Numbered from the stretch's first letter, positions 7,177 through 14,834 are shown. The stretch: 35,860 nt of DNA from DATBGS01 sp036557885 (GCA_036557885.1 DATBGS010000085.1:1-35860); one strand, 5' to 3'. A program made the numbers and translations. The notes: generated by a model not told the origin, from the sequence alone.

Positions 7177-7845
7177 CTAGGCGTTTTCCTCGGAAAATTC
7201 GCCCTCATCCTCTGGCGGGTGTTCCTGGTGCAGTTCCTCCCAGAGTTGGCGAACAACGGCATTGGTGACGGAATAGTTAAAGCCGCGCCGCAACAAAAAC
7301 GGCCCCAGCCGATTGCGAAAGGTTTCGTAATCGGCAGTGGAGAGGCTGCGCATCTTTTTGCGCCCGGCGGCCAGCGCGCGCTCCTCATCGCGTTCCGGCG
7401 CGACGGTGGCCTCAATCGTCTCGCGGTCCACCCCGCGCTGGCGCAGTTCCGCCCCCAGCGCGCGGGAACTGCGCGGGTTGAACTCCTCGCGGTTTTCCAC
7501 CCAGAACGACGCAAACTGCTGATCGTTGAGTACGCTCATCTCTTCCAGCTTTGCCAGCACGCGCTCAACGACCTCCGGCGGCACGCGCTGCCCCTGCACA
7601 TGGCGGCGCACCTCTGCACGGCTGCGCGGGCGAAATGTCAAAAAGTTCAGCGCGTTTTCCAACAGGTGCCGAAACTCCTCAGCGGCGCGCCATGTGTCCA
7701 TATCTGCCTGGGTGACTTCCTGCCCCACGAGCAGCCCATATTCCACTACCAGCGCCTCATCCATCCCCAGCACAAAGCGCCCATCCACCTCAATATTGCG
7801 GCGGGTTGGCCTGCGCGCCTGCACGTCAATTGCCGTGATTTTCAT
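7177..7845 (-). CDS. recX: RecX family regulatory protein
   Basis: RecX binds inside the RecA filament groove and limits RecA activity. This 222-residue protein begins MKITAIDVQ, as RecX proteins usually do, with the small N-terminal beta region (RRNIEVDGRFVLGM) followed by repeated three-helix units: the block around LNFLTFRPRSRAEVRRHVQGQ with VVERVLAKLEEMSVLND, then FNPRSSRALGAELRQRGV, and a last unit near FRNRLGPFLLRRGFNYSVTNAVV. Length and order fit the family. An ATG four codons upstream (7857) is possible, but AGGATG sits at its very edge, so the second ATG with that motif about 11 nt upstream is preferred. recA is not adjacent. The gene is divergent from the lipoprotein gene across the hairpin array. 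Confidence 0.88.
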   Translation of the reverse strand: MKITAIDVQARRPTRRNIEVDGRFVLGMDEALVVEYGLLVGQEVTQADMDTWRAAEEFRHLLENALNFLTFRPRSRAEVRRHVQGQRVPPEVVERVLAKLEEMSVLNDQQFASFWVENREEFNPRSSRALGAELRQRGVDRETIEATVAPERDEERALAAGRKKMRSLSTADYETFRNRLGPFLLRRGFNYSVTNAVVRQLWEELHQEHPPEDEGEFSEENA

Positions 7846-7857
7846 GGTTGTGCTCAT

Positions 7858-8150
7858 CCTGTTTGTCGTGTGAACCTGCTGGCGGTTAAAACCCCCGTGA
7901 AGAACGGGGGCACCGCCGCGCCTATGGGCCTGCGGCCACCCCTAAAGCAGGGGCGCGGCAAAACCCGCCTTCGCGGGTTAAGACGGACACCATATCCCAG
8001 TCCGCGAAGGCGGACTTCGTGGCGGCCTCTGGCCGCCCTTAGGCGCGAATTTATTCGCCAGCCATCTAAAGATACCATGTCCTGCTTGACAGAGCGGGGT
8101 TGCCTGATGGACAATCCCTCATAGAACAAGGGAACGAAGGGGTGCGCACC
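7858..8150. repeat. Divergent intergenic region packed with short hairpins
   Basis: Within 170 nt lie at least six small inverted repeats: CCCCCGT/ACGGGGG (7892-7910), CCCC-TAAAGCA-GGGG (7939-7953), AACCCGCCTTCGCGGGTT (7962-7979), AGTCCGC-GAAG-GCGGACT (7999-8016), GGCGGCC-TCT-GGCCGCC (8021-8037) and GCGAAT-TT-ATTCGC (8045-8058). None has a T-tract. The third and fourth both have a four-base loop (CTTC, GAAG), the reverse complement of each other. The promoter of the lipoprotein gene follows at 8086. Confidence 0.7.
8086..8115 (+). promoter_or_regulatory. Promoter of the beta-propeller lipoprotein gene
   Basis: TTGACA (8086-8091), 18-nt spacer, GACAAT (8110-8115), with the expected start about 30 nt before the GTG at 8151. 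Confidence 0.6.
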
Positions 8151-9518
8151 GTGTACTGGCGTCGTCTCTGTCTCCATGTCTCGCTGCTGCTCGCGGCTTT
8201 GCTCCTGGCTGCCTGTAACAATGCCGCTGGCATCGCTGGCGGCCAGGGCGATCAGAACCCAACCAGCGCGGCGACATTCTCCGGCCAAACTACGCCCGCC
8301 CCTGACGCGCAGGCCGACCAGACGGCAACCAGCACGCCTACTGCCATCAGCGTAGGCAGCCCGGAGCCAACCGATACCTCTGGCGCGTGCACCTTCCCGG
8401 CCACCGGCACCACCGAAGCCTGGATTTGCGACGGGCAAATCCTTGCCAGCATCGCCGGAAACCCGGCAACGGCGCTCAGCGATTTTTCCTATCCGCTGCT
8501 GGTACCCAATGGCCCGGCCCTGAGCCAGTCCAGCCCCGACGCGCTGCTCTGGTCGCCAGATGGCAACCATCTGGCGGTGGCCTTTGCGCCCGCGCAGCCC
8601 GGCGCGGGCATCAACTGCTATCCTTACATCCTTGATGTGCAAACCCAGGCCATCACCCGCGTGGCGCTGCCCGCGTATCCCACCCAGGCCAAAGCGCCCA
8701 CCGCAGCGCACCTGGCCTGGGCCGACGCGCAAACGCTGCTGATCTTTGGCGCCGCGCCCGCCGGGTCTGGCGCGACATCGCCCCCTGGCCTGGCGGGGTC
8801 GGCTGGCACGACCAGCTACCGCTACAATCTGACCAGCGGCAAAGCAGCGGCGCTGCCGGGCATCACGGCAGCCGCCAGCGGCATCGTGCGCGGCTCGCTG
8901 CTCTTTTATCTGGAGCTTACCCCGCTCAGCCAGATAGCAGGCGCGCCAGGCTTTTATAAAGGCGCCGCGCTGCTGCACCGCTACGACCTGACCAGCCAGC
9001 AGGAGCTTGGCACGCCGCTAACGCTGGGCGACACGCTGGCCTCGACCACCTCCAGCACCATGCTGATCCCTGGCTGGGATGCCTCACCAGATGGCAGCCA
9101 GATCGTCTACCAGCAAACGAGCGTGACGCTGGCGGCAGGCGCAGCCAAACCAACCGTAACCTCGCTCTTTTGGGCAGCCCAGTCCGATGGCAGCAGCCCC
9201 ACGCCCGTTCTGGTGGGCGTTGGCTCCAGCAGCGCCGCCCGGCTCAGCATCTCGCCAGACGGGGCATCCGTCGCGGCGACGGGCATCCAGCCTGGGCCAG
9301 GCACTTATGCAGATAGCTTGAATGGTGGCGCTCTCCATGCCTTCACTCCTGCCAGCGCCAGCGCACCCGCCTGGCTCTCGGATAGCTCTGGCTTTGACGC
9401 CAGCAGCGATTTTGCCGGTGACGATGATGTTATTCGCTATCTGCTGAGCACGCCAGGCGTCCCTGCCTCCGGGACTGACCTGATTCAAAATGCGCGCGAC
9501 CCGGCCACCCTTCCCTGA
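8151..9518 (+). CDS. Lipoprotein with TolB/PD40-like beta-propeller
   Basis: A 455-residue secreted lipoprotein. The N-terminus has two arginines, a hydrophobic core and the lipobox LLAAC, so the cysteine near residue 22 should be lipidated and the protein anchored outside the membrane. A Thr/Pro/Ala-rich linker of about 60 residues follows. The rest contains at least three PD40-type strands with the S-P-D-G turn (LLWSPDGNHLAVAF, WDASPDGSQIVYQQ, LSISPDGASVAATG), typical of a beta-propeller such as TolB or prolyl-oligopeptidase N-domains; no peptidase domain follows. GTG 8151 is chosen because AAGGGG (8137-8142) is 8 nt upstream and the signal peptide then starts correctly; GTG 8142 and TTG 8100 are alternatives. 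The ligand is unknown. Confidence 0.8.
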   Translation: MYWRRLCLHVSLLLAALLLAACNNAAGIAGGQGDQNPTSAATFSGQTTPAPDAQADQTATSTPTAISVGSPEPTDTSGACTFPATGTTEAWICDGQILASIAGNPATALSDFSYPLLVPNGPALSQSSPDALLWSPDGNHLAVAFAPAQPGAGINCYPYILDVQTQAITRVALPAYPTQAKAPTAAHLAWADAQTLLIFGAAPAGSGATSPPGLAGSAGTTSYRYNLTSGKAAALPGITAAASGIVRGSLLFYLELTPLSQIAGAPGFYKGAALLHRYDLTSQQELGTPLTLGDTLASTTSSTMLIPGWDASPDGSQIVYQQTSVTLAAGAAKPTVTSLFWAAQSDGSSPTPVLVGVGSSSAARLSISPDGASVAATGIQPGPGTYADSLNGGALHAFTPASASAPAWLSDSSGFDASSDFAGDDDVIRYLLSTPGVPASGTDLIQNARDPATLP

Positions 9519-9794
9519 GCGCGCCCGCCTCTTGTGCCGCGCATTTTCCCCTGCATATACTCTTTCCCGCCAGCACCCCGGCGAACGGAAAGCCCTGAAA
9601 AGAGCGAGCAGACGCATTCAAGAACCTGATTCTAAGAATTTGCTTATCTTTTTCTCATACTTTCCCCATATTCTCTAGGTACGATCTTTGTAGAGGCAGT
9701 GTGATGACTGTCATCACCGGAGAAGACGAGAAAAGAAAAAGACGCGCAGTAGAAGAGAGCCATTTCCTCTTCTCAGACAGAGAGAAGAAGTTGT
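9519..9794 (+). promoter_or_regulatory. Leader of the protease gene with a perfect operator-like palindrome
   Basis: The region holds GTGATGACTGTCATCAC (9701-9717), a perfect 8+1+8 palindrome, about 80 nt upstream of the protease ATG and just after AT-rich sequence containing a possible -10 (TATTCT near 9669). A convincing -35 was not found. The sequence between palindrome and gene is strongly purine-rich. A dimeric repressor site for the envelope protease gene is the simplest reading. Confidence 0.4.
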
Positions 9795-10817
9795 ATGCCC
9801 TATCCACAAGAACCAGACACAACACAACCGCCATATGGATGGCCGACAGGCTATCAAGAATACCCCCCGACCCCGCCCCTGCCGGCAGGGACGCCAGCGC
9901 TACCCCCCAAAGCGGGGGCACAGCAAGGCCCGGCGCCAACCCAACCGCAGCAGCCCATCTGGTATCCGCAGGCGCAGCCACCGCAACCCGTCTGGCAGCC
10001 CACTGGCGCGGCACCCCTGGGGACGCAAACGGCAACCCGGCGCACATGGTGGCGCTATCCCGTTGGTGCCTCAGTGCTGTTTCTGCTCTTACTTGCCAGT
10101 TTTTTGCTGGGCCATGCCGTCGTCACCAGAGGAACGCCCCCGGCTGGCAGCACCAACGGCTCGACGGCCACTACTGGTACCACTGCGCAAGAATTACAGC
10201 AAAGCATCATCGCCGTCGTCAATAAAGCCCAGCCCTCGGTGGTGGAAGTGGTGAGCAAAGCGTACAACCGGGAGGCTCTGGGGTCAGGCGTGATCTTCAC
10301 CGCCGATGGCTATATCGTCACCAACGATCACGTCGTGCAGGGCTACAACAACTACACTGTTACACTGTCCAATGGACAGACCCTGCCAGCCACCCTCATC
10401 GGTCAATCGCCGGAAAACGATCTGGCAGTCCTGAAAGTCCAGGCCAGCAACCTGCAACCGATCACCTTTGCCGACTCCTCCAAAGTGCAGGTAGGACAGT
10501 TTGCGATTGCCATCGGCAATCCGCTGGGGCTGGAAAACAGCGCCACGCTGGGGATTGTCAGCGCGCTCAATCGCACCGCCAGCGAGGAACCGGATGGCCC
10601 TGCGGGAACGCTTACCGGACTGATTCAGACCAGCGCGGCCATCAACCCTGGCAACAGCGGCGGCGCGCTGGTGAACCTGGACGGGGAATTGATTGGCATG
10701 CCCACACTTGGCGCGGCTGAGAATCAGTCGGGCACACCCGCCAACGATATTGGCCTGGTCATTCCTTCCAATCAGGTCAAAGCAGTAGCAGATCAGCTTA
10801 TCCAGCAGGCAGGGTAA
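9795..10817 (+). CDS. Membrane-anchored trypsin-like (HtrA/DegP-like) serine protease without PDZ domain
   Basis: A 340-residue S1C-type protease. Residues 1-85 are a Pro/Gln/Trp-rich cytoplasmic segment, 89-108 a single membrane anchor, 109-135 a Ser/Thr/Gly linker, and 136-340 the protease domain, predicted outside. The catalytic triad is visible: His179 (TNDHVV), Asp209 (ENDLAVLKV) and Ser288 (NPGNSGGAL). The protein stops after the protease domain, so the PDZ domain that usually gates DegP/DegS is missing. Part of the N-terminal segment (residues about 30-46) is encoded by a copy of the dispersed palindromic repeat and an adjoining CCCCC...GGGGG hairpin. The start ATG follows GAGAAGAAG. 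A 113-nt gap with a long hairpin separates it from the YihY-like gene. Confidence 0.9.
   Translation: MPYPQEPDTTQPPYGWPTGYQEYPPTPPLPAGTPALPPKAGAQQGPAPTQPQQPIWYPQAQPPQPVWQPTGAAPLGTQTATRRTWWRYPVGASVLFLLLLASFLLGHAVVTRGTPPAGSTNGSTATTGTTAQELQQSIIAVVNKAQPSVVEVVSKAYNREALGSGVIFTADGYIVTNDHVVQGYNNYTVTLSNGQTLPATLIGQSPENDLAVLKVQASNLQPITFADSSKVQVGQFAIAIGNPLGLENSATLGIVSALNRTASEEPDGPAGTLTGLIQTSAAINPGNSGGALVNLDGELIGMPTLGAAENQSGTPANDIGLVIPSNQVKAVADQLIQQAG
9882..9918 (+). repeat. Dispersed palindromic repeat, copy 2, inside a coding sequence
   Basis: CCGGCAGGGACGCCAG then CGCTAC matches the intergenic repeat with two differences, and is followed by a second hairpin motif CCCCC-AAAGC-GGGGG (9904-9918) of the kind found next to other copies. 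It lies in frame within the Pro-rich segment of the protease gene. Confidence 0.75.
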
Positions 10818-10879
10818 GGCGGCACAGGAGGAAATAGGCAACACGCGCGCGAACGTGCTATAACTTACAAAAAAGGAGT

Positions 10880-10916
10880 GCTGGGGTTGCCCGCTCGACG
10901 AGCGGGCAACCCCAGC
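10880..10916 (+). promoter_or_regulatory. Perfect 18-bp inverted repeat immediately before a ribosome binding site
   Basis: The arms 10880-10897 and 10899-10916 are exact reverse complements, separated by one A; as RNA they form a stem of about 16 bp. AGGAGG (10917-10922) for the YihY-like gene follows directly, and AAAAAAGGAG lies directly before it. There is no T-tract on the plus strand. Read on the minus strand a T6 run follows the stem after five bases. It may control translation of the downstream gene or protect the upstream message. Confidence 0.75.
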
Positions 10917-10930
10917 AGGAGGTATAGGCT

Positions 10931-12022
10931 GTGGCCCAGGGGATGTCATCCATCAGTGATCAGAGCCAGCAAGAGAACTCTTCACAGCTATCGGCTGCGG
11001 GACGGAACAGGCAGCCACCCTATTTTGGCGACCCGCCCTTTTCCAGGCGCGGGGCTGGCCCGCAAAACTCCCAGCCGCTCATGGCATTGGACATCTCCGC
11101 GCAGGGGATGCACGCCTCGATCACATCCAGGTGGCGGCACCAGCTTGCGGGCTTCTGGTTCAAGATCAACCGCGACTGGATGTTTAACCTTGCCAGCATG
11201 CTCGCCTATAATCTGCTGCTGGCGGTCTTTCCCTTGCTGCTGCTGCTCGTCAGCCTGCTGGGGCTGCTCTTTAAACAGTCGCCAGCCACCTGCACCACAC
11301 ACCGCGCAGAGGGCCAGTTTTTCTCCGCGCTGCTCTACGCGCTGCCCAGCCAGTTTAGCGGCGCGGGTCGAGGCGCCGCGATGACCAGCCTGTGCCTGAA
11401 GCTCAGCAGCGAATCCTTCCCGCTGGCCTGCATTGGCATCGTCACCGCCCTCTGGCTTGGCTCGCGGCTCTTTGTGAAATTTGAAAACGCCTTTGGCGTC
11501 ATCTTCCGCCTGCCTTCGCGCGCGTTCTACCGTCAGCAAGGCACAGCTTTCGGCATGGCCGCCCTTTTCACCGTACTGGCGCCGTTTTCCCTCTTGCTCA
11601 GCGTCGCACCAGCCCATCTGCTTGGCCTGGCCCGCCACACGTCAACCAATCCCAGCCTGGCCGGGTACGCAGTGGGCTTTGTCTGCGGCACGCTGGTGAC
11701 GTTTCTCCTGCTGGCGCTGATCTATATGATCGTCCCCAACCAGCGGGTACGCTTTCGAGAAATCTGGAAGGGCGCGCTGGTGTCGGCGCTGCTGCTTTCC
11801 ATCTACGAACTGTGCTTCCCGCTGTATGAGCATTTCTTCGCCAGTTCCAGCAGCTATGGCACCCTGGTTGGGCTGATTGCCTTGATGCTCCTCTTCTTCT
11901 ACTATTTCACGGTCCTGGTGCTGCTGGGCGCTGAGATTAATTCCTGGTCGCATGGGCAGCAGGAGGCCAGCGGGGATATTGCCACCATGCTGGCCCAGGT
12001 GAACCAGGGGCCATTGCCCTAA
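10931..12022 (+). CDS. YihY/virulence factor BrkB family membrane protein
   Basis: A 363-residue inner-membrane protein of the YihY (formerly RNase BN) family. After ~75 polar residues the conserved first helix region MLAYNLLLAVFPLLLLLVSLLG appears, then about five more membrane segments, the motif YMIVPN and the closing YGTLVGLIALMLLFFYYFTVLVLLGAEIN, all typical of the family. YihY proteins are not RNases despite old names; transport or envelope roles are suggested but unproven. The loop after TM1 is longer than usual and holds two cysteines. The GTG start at 10931 has AGGAGG 8 nt upstream. The gene follows the protease on the same strand, and its stop overlaps the convergent CGNR gene by 3 nt. 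Confidence 0.9.
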   Translation: MAQGMSSISDQSQQENSSQLSAAGRNRQPPYFGDPPFSRRGAGPQNSQPLMALDISAQGMHASITSRWRHQLAGFWFKINRDWMFNLASMLAYNLLLAVFPLLLLLVSLLGLLFKQSPATCTTHRAEGQFFSALLYALPSQFSGAGRGAAMTSLCLKLSSESFPLACIGIVTALWLGSRLFVKFENAFGVIFRLPSRAFYRQQGTAFGMAALFTVLAPFSLLLSVAPAHLLGLARHTSTNPSLAGYAVGFVCGTLVTFLLLALIYMIVPNQRVRFREIWKGALVSALLLSIYELCFPLYEHFFASSSSYGTLVGLIALMLLFFYYFTVLVLLGAEINSWSHGQQEASGDIATMLAQVNQGPLP

Positions 12023-12618
12023 AAGTTGGCATCTTCTGGCGCTGGCGATGCTTTCGTTTTTTGCCTGGCGCGGAAGCTGCGCACCTTGGAGATCGAACCG
12101 CAGGAGCGACCCTGTGGCCCCGAAGCGGTCATCAGGCACCAGACTTTATTCTTATTCTTGGTGTGGTCGTAAAAGACCCACTGGCAATCCGGGCACGCCT
12201 TCAGGCGCGTCCAGGTGTTGCCTGCTATCGCTTCTACCACCAGCGCCAGGATTTCCGCGCATAACTGGCATCCTCGCCCCTCCACCGGCCTATACATGAG
12301 GATCGGCGCACCCTCGGTGCCCGGCACCAGCCTCACTGCGACGGGCTGCCTGAACAGCCACTCGTTCAGCGCCAGCGCATCGCCTGTCCCCAGGATGCCG
12401 CGCAGATCAGCACGCAGTTGCCGCACCAATTCAGGGACGATGTGAGCTTCTGTAGCTCCTGCATCTCTGAACCAGGTAGAGTAAAAGCGCTGCATGGCCG
12501 AGGGCGACTCCAGTTCATCCGTAGGCTCGCGCGTATCATTTGGAATCAGCCAGGTATTAAGAAAAGTACGCACCACCTCTAACGTTCCGGGCGCTATCTG
12601 ACTGTCTTTTCTCTCCAT
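12019..12618 (-). CDS. CGNR-type zinc-finger protein (ABATE domain), probable regulator
   Basis: A 199-residue protein of the family with an N-terminal ABATE-like domain (FLNTWLIPNDTREPTDELESP; later ALNEWLFRQPVAVRL) and a C-terminal CGNR zinc finger: C142-P-D-C145, WVFYDHTKNKNKVWC161, then C173 followed by KVRSFRAR. These proteins resemble transcription factors, although DNA targets are rarely known. The signature CGNR itself is altered to CGSI, and about seven extra residues (SGPQGRS) sit before the last cysteine; the four cysteines survive, so metal binding may remain. ATG 12618 is chosen because AGGTGG lies 5 nt upstream. The gene is divergent from the glycolipid-binding protein gene and may regulate it; a 10-bp inverted repeat flanks the shared region. 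Confidence 0.8.
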   Translation of the reverse strand: MERKDSQIAPGTLEVVRTFLNTWLIPNDTREPTDELESPSAMQRFYSTWFRDAGATEAHIVPELVRQLRADLRGILGTGDALALNEWLFRQPVAVRLVPGTEGAPILMYRPVEGRGCQLCAEILALVVEAIAGNTWTRLKACPDCQWVFYDHTKNKNKVWCLMTASGPQGRSCGSISKVRSFRARQKTKASPAPEDANF

Positions 12619-12696
12619 GTTAACCACCTAAATGATTTAGCTCTTGACATTGGCCGCAAATCATGTTACCATCATATCATGATTGCTGGTTAACAT
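12617..12696. promoter_or_regulatory. Divergent control region with 10-bp inverted repeat at both ribosome binding sites
   Basis: ATGTTAACCA (12617-12626) and its exact reverse complement TGGTTAACAT (12687-12696) flank the region between the two divergent genes. Each copy overlaps or abuts the ribosome binding site and start of one gene. Between them lies TTGACA-17-TACCAT on the plus strand (12644-12672). The symmetry suggests one protein acting on both genes. Confidence 0.55.
12644..12672 (+). promoter_or_regulatory. Promoter of the glycolipid-binding fusion gene
   Basis: TTGACA (12644-12649), 17-nt spacer, TACCAT (12667-12672); predicted start about 34 nt before the ATG at 12713. Confidence 0.65.
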
Positions 12697-12712
12697 CAAG
12701 GGAGGCTTTTCA

Positions 12713-13858
12713 ATGGAAACGCATGTCTTAATGGGAACTGATGTCTTCTGGACCGCGCTTGAGCAGACTGGTCTGGAGCAGCTTCATCTGGTGGAAAATG
12801 AGACGGGCGCAGCCGCCGATGGCCTGGTGCTTGGTAGTCAGGATGCTGTCCCTTTCCGCCTCTGGTATCGGGTGCAGACGGATAGCAACTGGAACGTGCG
12901 GGAATGTCTCTTCCAGGTTGGCGGAGCGCAAGGCAAAACCGCGCGCCTGGTCAGCGATGGCCGGGGGCACTGGACTGACGCCGAGGGTGTGGCATGCCCG
13001 GCGCTGGATGGCTGTCTGGATATAGATATTACCTGCACGCCCTTCACCAACACGCTGCCCATTCGCCGCCTGGCGCTCGCGCCGGGCGAGAGCGCTGAAC
13101 TGCGGGTCGCCTATATCACCGTTCCTGACCTCTCCATCCGTCCAGTACGGCAGCGCTACACCTGCCTCTCCCGCGAGGCTGCTGGCGGGGTCTACCGCTA
13201 CGAAGGTCTGGACAGCAACTTTACCGCTGATCTGCCGGTAGACGCGCAGGGGTTAGTCATTGATTACCCTGGACTCTGGAAGCGAGCGGAGGGGCGGGCA
13301 GAGGCGGCCAGTCTTTCCTCTCCGCCAGGCGCAGTGCTCGAAGGGCTGCTGGCCTCCGGGCCGCGTCCTGAACTGGCCGATAAACTGCGCCTCTTTGGGC
13401 AGTTTGTCGGGGATTGGGACGTTGACTGGACAGGCTACCAGCCTGACAGCACAGTCGCTCAACAAGCAAAAGGCGAAATTCATTTTGCCTGGGTGCTGGC
13501 GGGCCGCGCCATCCAGGACGTGTGGATTTTTCCAACGCGCGCAGACCAGCAGCGCGGCCTGCCAGTAGACGAATGGGGTTCGACGCTGCGTTTCTATGAC
13601 CCAGGCACGGATATGTGGAAAATCTCCTGGCACGCGCCAGTCAACAACTTCACCCGCGCCATGACCGCTCGCCCCGTTGGAGATGAAATCTGGGTGGAAG
13701 GAGCAAACTTCCAGGGGCAGCCACTGCGCTGGGTCTTCTCGCAGATCACCAGTCGCTCATTTCGCTGGACCAACTTTGTGTCCGAAGACGACGGGCAGAC
13801 CTGGCGCGTGCAAGAGGAATTGGCAGCGCAGCGCAGAGGGCCACATACTCGCCTATAA
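12713..13858 (+). CDS. Putative glycolipid-binding domain fused to a DUF1579-like domain
   Basis: A 381-residue cytosolic protein with two parts. Residues about 10-190 match the putative glycolipid-binding family: the run LDGCLDIDITCTPFTNTLPIRRL, then VAYITVPDLSIRPVRQRYTCL and ending GLVIDYPGLWKRAE. Residues about 225-381 look like a DUF1579-type lipocalin-like barrel (FGQFVGDWDVDWTGY, WVLAGRAIQDVWIF, TLRFYDPGTDMWKISWHAP, FRWTNFVSEDDGQTW). No enzymatic motif is visible; binding of a lipid or sugar is only a family-level guess. AGGGAGG precedes the ATG at 12713 by about 8 nt; a TTG at 12683 would extend over the ribosome binding site and is rejected. A good terminator follows at 13864. Confidence 0.8.
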   Translation: METHVLMGTDVFWTALEQTGLEQLHLVENETGAAADGLVLGSQDAVPFRLWYRVQTDSNWNVRECLFQVGGAQGKTARLVSDGRGHWTDAEGVACPALDGCLDIDITCTPFTNTLPIRRLALAPGESAELRVAYITVPDLSIRPVRQRYTCLSREAAGGVYRYEGLDSNFTADLPVDAQGLVIDYPGLWKRAEGRAEAASLSSPPGAVLEGLLASGPRPELADKLRLFGQFVGDWDVDWTGYQPDSTVAQQAKGEIHFAWVLAGRAIQDVWIFPTRADQQRGLPVDEWGSTLRFYDPGTDMWKISWHAPVNNFTRAMTARPVGDEIWVEGANFQGQPLRWVFSQITSRSFRWTNFVSEDDGQTWRVQEELAAQRRGPHTRL

Positions 13859-13863
13859 GCAAG

Positions 13864-13900
13864 AAGCCGGAACTCTCTCATGGAGTTCCGGCTTTTGTTT
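13864..13900 (+). terminator. Rho-independent terminator between convergent genes
   Basis: AAGCCGGAACTC (13864-13875) pairs with GAGTTCCGGCTT (13883-13894), 12 bp with a 7-nt loop, followed by TTGTTT. It ends the glycolipid-binding gene; the minus strand has only a weak tail (CTTGCTT), so it may also partly serve the convergent YciF-like gene. Confidence 0.9.
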
Positions 13901-13911
13901 GCTCCTTGCTG

Positions 13912-14568
13912 CTACACAACGCCAGGCGTTGGCGGCGTCTGATACGGCGGCTGCCCGGTGGTGTAGGGCGGCTGGCCGGTGCCAAACTGGGGTTGTTGCT
14001 GTGTGCCAGCCGTTCCAATGCCCAGGTTGGCAAAGGTGTTTTGCACACCGGGCAGCACCCCCTGGTTCACCTGCACCCCATCGCGCTGCAACTCTATCAG
14101 CGTCGCCTCTGGAATATGCTGGATGAGCCATTGCTCCATGTTCACTTCATCGCGCAGATTGAGTTCTGCTGCCCGCACCGTTTCCTGATCCCCGACGGCA
14201 TGGGCAATCGTAATCAGTTTACTATAGGTGGCAATCTCCAGTTGCTCGCTGGCATATTCATCGCAGACGTTCTTCGTCAATTCATGGGTGCGCCCACCTG
14301 AAATAGCCCCCATAAGCTGGCCCATCAGCCCAGACATGCCGCCCTTCATGGCTGGCTTGCCGGTGCCCAGCGCATTCAAGCGTTGTTCGATGCGGTCACG
14401 GTGCATCTCCGTCTCGCGCAGATGCTGTTCAATTTTCTGGCGCATCTGCGGCACATCTTGTGCATCTTTTGCGTGGTCATTCAGCACCTGAACCAGGTGG
14501 GATTCCAGGGCGTAGGTGTCCTCAAGGCAATCAATCAGTTGTTTGCGACCCGTGTTATCTGTTGGCAT
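13912..14568 (-). CDS. YciF-like (DUF892) ferritin-like protein
   Basis: A 218-residue protein whose first ~165 residues form the four-helix DUF892/YciE-YciF type bundle: LIDCLEDTYALESHLVQVLNDHAKDA at the start, HLRETEMHRDRIEQRL for the second helix, CDEYASEQLEIATYSKLITIAHAVGD and the last helix around EVNMEQWLIQHI. Several Glu/His pairs could bind a di-metal centre, as in ferritin-like proteins; the family is linked to stress, without a settled reaction. The last ~50 residues are a low-complexity Gln/Pro/Gly/Thr tail containing two GQPPY repeats. The start has only AGGTAG as a ribosome binding site. It stands alone, divergent from rpsO. Confidence 0.8.
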   Translation of the reverse strand: MPTDNTGRKQLIDCLEDTYALESHLVQVLNDHAKDAQDVPQMRQKIEQHLRETEMHRDRIEQRLNALGTGKPAMKGGMSGLMGQLMGAISGGRTHELTKNVCDEYASEQLEIATYSKLITIAHAVGDQETVRAAELNLRDEVNMEQWLIQHIPEATLIELQRDGVQVNQGVLPGVQNTFANLGIGTAGTQQQPQFGTGQPPYTTGQPPYQTPPTPGVV

Positions 14569-14734
14569 AGCTCACTACCTTTCTGTCTCGTTCTTGATGA
14601 GGGCTGGCGTGGCGCCTCACTGAGCCACGCCGAGCCTGGCGAAAGCCAGGGCACACCTTGAGAATCTCGCAATGAGTGTGCCACCTTTCAGCCCAGCAGC
14701 CACTTGTTTGATCGTTTGCTTTGATCGCCTGGAT

Positions 14735-14764
14735 TTGTCAACAGCGAACTTCATATGCTATACT
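14735..14764 (+). promoter_or_regulatory. Promoter of rpsO-pnp
   Basis: TTGTCA (14735-14740), 18-nt spacer, TATACT (14759-14764). The message would start near 14771 with a ~64-nt leader before rpsO. Confidence 0.75.
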
Positions 14765-14834
14765 TGCGATGGACTGAAACGCTCATAACACTTGACACGA
14801 GCTACTGACCAGAAAAGAGGTGGAACCCCAGCTT

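Noticed and set aside
7087..8124. Long plus-strand reading frame opposite recX
   Set aside because: It lies entirely antisense to recX and the hairpin array, with no ribosome binding site and no protein family features; high GC creates such frames.
9790..9805. Sequence close to a DnaA box (TATCCACA) near 9799 and 15590
   Set aside because: Isolated single sites; no cluster and no AT-rich unwinding region, so no replication origin is claimed.
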